Below, one piece after another: positions 13,944-15,342 of a DNA stretch of 15,342 bases. Positions within the stretch are counted from its first letter, which is position 1. Every line of letters starts with the position of its first letter. Source of the DNA: JANMJD01 sp031371195 (GTDB taxonomy: Bacteria > Actinomycetota > Acidimicrobiia > Acidimicrobiales > Ilumatobacteraceae); NCBI GenBank assembly GCA_031371195.1, contig JANMJD010000079.1, positions 1 to 15,342 on the forward strand. The letters run 5' to 3'. Made by a program: the position numbers and the translations under genes. Below the pieces are notes generated by a model, which was not told where the DNA came from, did no database searches, and saw nothing but the letters and a program-made list of their open reading frames with translations.

Positions 13944-15017
13944 TCAGTCGTACCAGCCGGGTTGTTTGCGCCGTTCGGGTACTCCAGGCGGCGGAACCGG
14001 GTTGGCCGTGGCCCGCCGGTCGCGGAACCTGCGCGTCCGCTTGGGCGGCGGGGGCATCGTGTCGGGGCGCTGACTCGGCGTTCGACCCGGCTCGGTCGTT
14101 CCCGGCGACTTCCTCGGTTCGCTCGCTCGCGGCGACCTCGTCGGCTCGAGCGGATCGAGGCGAAGCAGCTCGACCACGTCGGGCATCGGTCGTGGACCTG
14201 GTCTGCTCGGCGCGGCAGGTGTCGGCTCTCCGGCGAGCGCGTCGAAGTACGTGAGGCCTCGGTCGCGTGGTTGGCAGGCCGCCAGCGAACAGGCAAACGC
14301 CGTCGTGGCGGCTGTCGTCATGAAGGTCTTCGTCACCACACTTCCGCGCACGAAGTACGCCATCGCCGGGCCGAGTGGAAGGCCGGCAGCGGTGATCGCC
14401 CAGAAGAGCTGGCGTTGGCGTGGCCGGAGCTTGAATCGTCGGGCAGCGACGACCGCTTCGCGGCCGCACCACTGTTCCATCAGACGGCGCCGACCGATCA
14501 CCAGCAGCATCGCTACGCAGGCGGCGGATCCGAGCGTATGACCGAGGTACTGCAGGGTGCGGGCGATCGAGACACCCGAATCCCAGGGTGCGTGGAAAAG
14601 GGTGCGATCGAGACCCAGCCAACGGGACATGAAGCTCTGCTTGTGGGTGAACGAGTCGACCAGGATGTGGCTGCCGACGCCGATCACCGAGCTCGTCACC
14701 AACTTCCACCAGGGCGTGTACCGGTGACGCAGCACTCGGTAGGAATGCAGTCGGAACGGTCCGGCATCGGGGAGTTGGGCGAACGCGGTGTTGGCCACCC
14801 ACGATCGCAGGGCGAGCGTGACGACAATGGTGAACGGCAGGCCCCACACGATCATTCCGCTCAGCTGATGGCTGTGGCGCTGCACCCAGCCCCGGATCGG
14901 GTAACCGAAGTCGGGAGCCATCGACCCGATCACGAGCGCAGTTCCGTCGAACCACGTCGGCCACCGCTTTTTCAAGGGCAGAACGACGGTCTGATGGGCG
15001 AAGAAGGTGACAGGCAT
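13944..15017 (-). CDS. DUF4184-family membrane protein with long disordered tail
   Basis: This 357-residue predicted membrane protein is of unknown function. The start MPVTFFAHQTVVLPLKKRWP and the motif GSMAPDFGYPIRG (about 31-43) are typical of the DUF4184 family. Possible metal ligands are H48 and H50 in RHSHQLSG and the series H117, D121, H125 in GSHILVDSFTHK. Such H...D...H patterns also occur in membrane-bound YdjM/LexA-regulated hydrolase-like proteins, so a hydrolytic role is possible but unproven. Hydrophobic segments lie near 55-71, 106-118, 160-176, 203-223 and 230-248. Residues about 250-357 form a Pro/Arg/Ser/Thr-rich tail with no hydrophobic segment, probably disordered. ATG 15017 is chosen because it starts the conserved MPVTF block; the open frame upstream has no family signal and no good ribosome site is visible. 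Confidence 0.8.
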   Translation of the reverse strand: MPVTFFAHQTVVLPLKKRWPTWFDGTALVIGSMAPDFGYPIRGWVQRHSHQLSGMIVWGLPFTIVVTLALRSWVANTAFAQLPDAGPFRLHSYRVLRHRYTPWWKLVTSSVIGVGSHILVDSFTHKQSFMSRWLGLDRTLFHAPWDSGVSIARTLQYLGHTLGSAACVAMLLVIGRRRLMEQWCGREAVVAARRFKLRPRQRQLFWAITAAGLPLGPAMAYFVRGSVVTKTFMTTAATTAFACSLAACQPRDRGLTYFDALAGEPTPAAPSRPGPRPMPDVVELLRLDPLEPTRSPRASEPRKSPGTTEPGRTPSQRPDTMPPPPKRTRRFRDRRATANPVPPPGVPERRKQPGWYD

Positions 15018-15207
15018 GAGCAGTGGGGCATCGTTTCGGATGAGCGTGCGACAGCGGGCACCGATGCCGTGTCGCTGCAACGATGTCGACGAAGGGTAGC
15101 GGGCGCTTTCGGGGGCGTGACGGCGGGACCAGCAGGTGGCGGCTGATCCGGCGGATTCGGCACCCGATGGGCTGCTGGTCCTACGTGCCGAGCGGGTCGT
15201 CGTCGGG

Positions 15208-15213
15208 TATGGT
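15208..15213 (+). promoter_or_regulatory. Possible -10 element (TATGGT) for the gene at the right edge
   Basis: TATGGT is the same hexamer as the nitroreductase candidate -10. It lies 14 nt before ATG 15228 and 20 nt before ATG 15234, so the leader would be very short. It sits in the 210-bp gap between the divergent DUF4184 gene and the partial gene. Confidence 0.3.
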
Positions 15214-15227
15214 CCCACGCGATTGTC

Positions 15228-15342
15228 ATGACGATGTGGACCCACGATCAGTTCTGGTGGCGTAACGACGATCGCTGGCGAACCGCCGTCACGTTGTGGG
15301 GCGGGTGGCTGCGCCCGCTGGCGGTTCCGGTGTCGCTCGATT
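15228..15342 (+). CDS. Start of an unrecognised gene, truncated by the window edge
   Basis: An open frame begins ATG-ACG-ATG and runs 38 codons to the edge without a stop. The visible residues are Trp-rich: MTMWTHDQFWWRNDDRW, then RTAVTLWGGWLRPLAVPVSL. It diverges from the DUF4184 gene, and codon third positions are GC-rich as in neighbouring genes, which supports real coding. ATG 15234 is an alternative start two codons later. I do not recognise a family from so short a piece, and no function is proposed. Confidence 0.5.
   Translation, partial: MTMWTHDQFWWRNDDRWRTAVTLWGGWLRPLAVPVSLD

Overview
The window is about 15.3 kb of GC-rich, densely coding chromosomal DNA. Many starts are GTG, stop/start overlaps (GTGA, ATGA) are frequent, and several genes look leaderless. 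Together with the gene content (TesB-type thioesterase, ALDH7, fused E1 dehydrogenase, DUF4184 protein, sulfotransferases) this fits a high-GC actinomycete, possibly an Acidimicrobiia-like lineage. That placement is inference, because no marker gene is present. I see no rRNA, tRNA, CRISPR array, transposase, integrase or phage gene.

Layout. (1) 1-2595, minus strand: a mu-crystallin/ornithine-cyclodeaminase-family gene overlaps the start of a fused alpha+beta thiamine-diphosphate E1 dehydrogenase that runs off the left edge. (2) 2675-4201, plus: a divergent ALDH7-family (aminoadipate-semialdehyde type) dehydrogenase. These three genes could form an amino-acid (lysine/pipecolate-like) catabolic module. 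(3) 4277-5142, plus: a two-gene MntA-HepT toxin-antitoxin pair. (4) 5179-6523, minus: a nitroreductase followed by a class I methyltransferase. (5) 6546-8243, plus: a polytopic GT-C-type membrane protein that starts only 22 bp from the divergent nitroreductase, with overlapping candidate -10 elements. (6) 8278-10559, plus: acyl-CoA thioesterase II, then a lipoprotein aldose-dehydrogenase-like beta-propeller joined by a GTGA overlap. (7) 10774-12474, plus: two different sulfotransferases. (8) 12570-15017, minus: a DUF4184 membrane protein, then UDP-glucose 6-dehydrogenase. (9) From 15228, plus: the first 38 codons of an unrecognised gene cut by the right edge.

How the parts may work together. 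The GT-C-like protein, two PAPS-dependent sulfotransferases, UDP-glucuronate-forming dehydrogenase and exported sugar dehydrogenase suggest a cell-surface glycan region, perhaps making sulfated or uronic-acid-containing material. That is inference from proximity. The most striking regulatory pattern is a TANNNT-like -10 box 6-9 nt before the start codon of several genes, as expected for leaderless transcription.
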